64,000 bases of DNA, from the NCBI GenBank assembly GCA_963691815.1, contig OY829653.1:2160944-2224943 (forward strand), written 5' to 3'. Within the stretch, counting starts at the first letter, position 1. The number at the start of each line of letters is the position of its first letter. This document shows positions 61,107-64,000 of this stretch, in pieces. The notes beneath the pieces are model-generated. The model had not been told where the DNA came from. It made no database searches and worked only from the letters and a program-made list of their open reading frames with translations. Both the position numbers and the translations under genes were made by a program. This DNA is from Echiichthys vipera (lineage: Eukaryota; Chordata; Actinopteri; Perciformes; Trachinidae).

Positions 61107-61160
61107 ATGGGGAGGAAAAAGATTCAGATTCAGCGGATCACCGACGAACGCAACAGACAG
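61107..61160 (+). CDS. mef2d: MEF2D transcription factor, first coding exon (partial gene)
   Basis: Eighteen codons read MGRKKIQIQRITDERNRQ, the N-terminal arm and start of the first helix of the MADS box, which binds the minor groove of YTA(A/T)4TAR sites and helps form dimers. GQ-type differences place it in MEF2D: Gln9 and Thr12 are as in vertebrate MEF2D, whereas MEF2A and MEF2C have Thr9 and Met12. The ATG has a good start context (A at -3, G at +4). GTAAGAAC at 61161 is a strong donor, and splitting after codon 18 in phase 0 is the known MEF2 exon structure. The next exon, continuing the MADS and MEF2 domains, is not found in the remaining 2.8 kb. MEF2D acts in the nucleus in muscle, neuron and lymphoid gene control. 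Confidence 0.95.
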
Positions 61161-61611
61161 GTAAGAACCGACTGAGTGACACGACGACGATGACGCCGTC
61201 TGAATGTTTGATAATGTCCTGATTTCACTTCAGTGCAGCGACACGATGAGAAACAGGAAGTGGATTAAAGCTGTGACGCCTCTGACGGGGAGGGATGAGA
61301 ACACAACAGCATTAACTTCCCCACTCTACTGACATTAAATGAGGCATTATCTTATTAAATATGCATATTTTCATCCATTTCCAGAACAGAAATGTGAACA
61401 TCGGATAAAACCAGGTTCAAAATTCTTGTTTAATTTTGTCGACGTATTCGAATCAAAGGTTTTTACAGATATCAGCTTTAAAAACATCAATTTTCTGCAT
61501 GTTTTTATGAATAAATGTTCTATAAATGAGGCTGGATAATTAGGTTTTTGCCTCTACTGCCTTATGTAATACTTCATGAAAACATTTGTAATATTTCGAG
61601 AAAAGTCTCAA
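61161..61611 (+). other. mef2d: start of mef2d intron 2
   Basis: Donor GTAAGA followed by unique AT-rich DNA; no further exon. Confidence 0.6.
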
Positions 61612-61692
61612 AAGACTCTGTAAAGCGACTTGAGCACCGAAGAAAGGCGCTATATAAATCTAAGCCATCATAATAATAATAATAATAATAAC
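61612..61692 (+). mobile_element. retroposon 3' tail fragment
   Basis: CTGTAAAGCGACTTGAGC ... GGCGCTATATAAATCTAAG followed by TAA repeats (61673-61692), a text typical of the 3' ends of fish LINEs and SINEs. Only the tail is present. Confidence 0.55.
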
Positions 61693-63311
61693 TTATTAGA
61701 TAAAAGGACATGTTAAACTGGTTCAAAGCCCCTGTACAGCTGAATATCCCTGACACACACGCTGCTCACGTCTGACAGAGGAACCTCTGCCACTAAATTC
61801 CACTGTGGCGACACAAAAACTGTAATTCACTGCAATAACAAACTCCCACGGGGATCCTTCCAGTCTCCACACGTCCCATGTAGCATGAACAAGCTAGTGG
61901 CTGTTCTCTCCGCGGTGCCGCCGCACAACAATATAATGGCATCGTGTTTTATGAGGCTCATATGACTCCGCTAAGCAATCATGGGTTTTTTTAGACCCCG
62001 CCGCCCTCCTCCCTTCTTCCTCCCTGCAGAGAGAAAGAACAAGAACGTATGATACACACACACACACACACACACACACACCCCCCTCTTAAAAAACAAA
62101 CGAAAACAGCCTCAGTCCCTCTGGTTACATCAGTGGCATTGTCAGAGAGGATGAAAGGGTAAATGATCCATCTAAAATGAGTCAACTGGTAAATGGGCTC
62201 CGCTCCGTCGAGCAGATTGAGTAATGGATTTGACGTGCCCACCTTCAAAAGCAGAGAGAAGAGAAAAACAAGATGTAAAGAGGAAGAGGGAGAGAAACAA
62301 GGTGCCTGGCTCAATACGACCTGAGAGGGAAGTGTGTGTGTGTGTGCACGTGTGTGTGTGCGTGTGTGTGTGTGCAATCCTCTTCACTATTCTCTTCATC
62401 AGTCTTAGCAGGTTGCATTATCATAAAGGAGAGCAAACGGCGCCTGCGGGGGGTCAGCGGATGGTTGGTTATTCATCAGCACACAATTGGACGTAGAGGA
62501 GGGGGAGGAGGGGGGTGGAGGGGGGGGTTGTGGCTGTTTCAGGTCGGGCGGGCTCTGGTTAATGGAGCCGGCGTTTGCATCAGGTGTCGAGCACTTCGTC
62601 GATAAGGTGATGGACCCGGTGGTAAAACACGGTCACGGTGTCAGGATCACAGATTACTCACAGACCGCGGTGAGGCGATAAACAGATTGTTTCTTAATCA
62701 CTGTGACTTTCTGACGCCCGCGTCGAACCAAAGCTGCACTTGCGTTTTGTCCTCCGCTCACCCGATACTCGCACCCAGAGCAGTTTGAACCCCTTTCAGG
62801 TCTTCTATCAGCGGCAGTCAGAGCCGGGCGGCCGTGTTTGTCTCTGAAGTGGAACGCGGCATTAAGCCGGTGCAGAAACGAGCGCTTTATCAACACCTTT
62901 GCTTCTGCGTCGCCTCAGCTAATGAACAGTGCAGCTTGTGAAAGGAAATCAAATGGATTTTTTGGAGAACATGCAGCCCGTCACCCTCCTACGTGTTGAT
63001 TCAGAGATGCTGCCATAAGCTCCGCAAAATAAACAGCGTTCAGAGTGTGGGCCCCGGCTGGAAACATGACAGCATCTCAAATACCACATTTCTCACAGAG
63101 ACAAAGGAGCACGAGGAGGAACAGTGAGCACAAACTGGAAGTGTTTGGATCGGTGTGATGGGGTTTTTATTTATTTATTTTGGTGTTTGTCACAGTGAAG
63201 ATAACAGAAAAGGGTTGACTTTTATATTCATCATCAATTTAACGCCAAGTAAAAGCCGTGCAACATGCAGCGAGTTAGTCAGAGAGTTAGTCCGGGCATT
63301 AAAATCATTAA
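61693..63311. other. unique intronic DNA with simple repeats
   Basis: (CA)n at 62054-62081, GT/CGTG run at 62332-62375, G-rich run near 62497-62530. No second MADS exon and no other exon recognised. Confidence 0.4.
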
Positions 63312-63858
63312 GGGTGCACTCCCACTGTGCCTCCGTCCCGTGCCCCGTGCTTTAGGGTCCTTGTCCCCCCCTCCAAGCCCATTCTCACTCACACTACCTG
63401 GGCCTCGGAGAATGCTTCTTGCTGCCTATACGTCATCACGCCGTAACACGTCACACGCATTGATGACGTCATGGCGATGCGTGGCTTTGTTTCCAGATCT
63501 TTCCGTAGACCTCGGAGTTTTTGTGCGTCTTGTCGACTGTTTTTGAATCTTTTCATCGACCAAATCTGCAGTAAACACTCCACCTCCGCATCACACCAAC
63601 GTGAACCTTTCACCGCCATTGTTTGAAATGTCCGCGCATGGTCCCTCCTTCTTTTTTCTACGTCCCAACAGGCGCACAGGAAATGACCTCAGAACCGCCC
63701 TAGGCCTCGTGCTCGTACACGTGCGCACGCTCGTGCTCGTACATGTGCAAACGTGCTCTACTAAAGCCCACCTCTCCCAAACGAACCGTGGACGGTCAGC
63801 TGGCTGCAGCTAGACGCGGTACGGTTGCACTCACACTGGTCAAAGGAACCAGACTTTA
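63312..63858 (-). mobile_element. Harbinger-like element, copy I (right end truncated)
   Basis: Starts GGGTGCACTCCCACTGTG after TAA (63309-63311) and follows copy F until CAAAGGAACCAGACTTTAGC, where the last ~55 bp including the right terminus are missing. CRE at 63464-63471. Confidence 0.85.
63389..63619 (-). CDS. Myb/SANT-like short ORF of Harbinger-like element (copy I)
   Basis: Intact 76-codon frame, identical in translation to copy B (start MAVKGSRWCDAEVECLLQIW, end EAFSEAQVV). Identity between copies 48 kb apart means either a very recent burst or purifying pressure on the frame. Only helix 1 of a Myb/SANT-like fold is recognisable. Confidence 0.4.
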   Translation of the reverse strand: MAVKGSRWCDAEVECLLQIWSMKRFKNSRQDAQKLRGLRKDLETKPRIAMTSSMRVTCYGVMTYRQQEAFSEAQVV

Positions 63859-64000
63859 GCGAGTGTTTTAAAGACTTACCTACTGGCCCCTGCACCAGCT
63901 CCTCTCATAGTAAAGTCCATTACAGTGGATTACCAAAGTCTATCCCAAAGGAAGGAGCCCATTGCTGCTTTGTTTTGTGTGTAGGGACTCTTCTCATGCT
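63859..64000. other. non-coding, window end
   Basis: Nothing recognised. Confidence 0.4.

Noticed and set aside
61161..64000. Search for the second MADS-box exon (VTFTKRKFG...)
   Set aside because: No matching sequence was found on the plus strand before the window end; the exon must lie beyond 64000.

Overview
The window is vertebrate nuclear DNA, almost certainly from a percomorph-type teleost. The base composition, the huge CA/GT microsatellites, several fish-type tRNA-derived SINEs, LINE tails and DNA-transposon MITEs all fit, and there are no bacterial features. Only one host protein-coding exon is secure. The 54-nt segment 61107-61160 on the + strand reads MGRKKIQIQRITDERNRQ and is followed by a canonical GT donor. 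This is the first coding exon of a MEF2 transcription factor. The residues IQIQRITDERNRQ match MEF2D as I know it, rather than MEF2A/C (ITRIMDERNRQ) or MEF2B (ISRILDQRNRQ). The exon that continues the MADS box (starting VTFTKRKFG) is not in the window, so the next intron is longer than 2.8 kb.

Layout. 1-4.5 kb: putative upstream intergenic DNA with a pair of RFX X-box-like motifs, a foldback Harbinger copy, SINE fragments and a GACAA-type minisatellite. 4.5-9.95 kb: a 44-bp satellite of about 125 units with nested higher-order duplications. 10.2-10.65 kb: a 42-bp minisatellite carrying consensus MEF2 sites. 10.85-12.26 kb: a CpG-rich block with three inverted CCAAT boxes and a strong splice donor at 11822, my candidate for mef2d promoter and non-coding exon 1. 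12.3-60.77 kb: on that model a 49-kb first intron, filled with transposons, satellites and unique non-coding DNA. 60773-61160: exon 2 (5'UTR plus first 18 codons). 61161-64000: start of intron 2.

Mobile DNA. The commonest well-defined element is a PIF/Harbinger-like family, about ten copies. It has GGGCG... terminal inverted repeats and 3-bp TWA target duplications, and often a conserved short Myb/SANT-like ORF. One copy has an exact empty-site counterpart 2.9 kb away. SINEs fall into three tRNA-derived types, three insertions having clear target-site duplications. One 1.3-kb array is a dimeric satellite built from a LINE reverse-transcriptase motif.

The most interesting idea is regulatory. 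Two arrays of the 42-bp minisatellite flank the putative mef2d promoter and contain 11 matches to the MEF2 consensus. The adjacent 44-bp satellite repeats an NK2-type homeodomain motif over 100 times, and each long Harbinger copy brings a perfect CRE. This is inference from motifs only. Most other open reading frames are low-complexity or chance frames.
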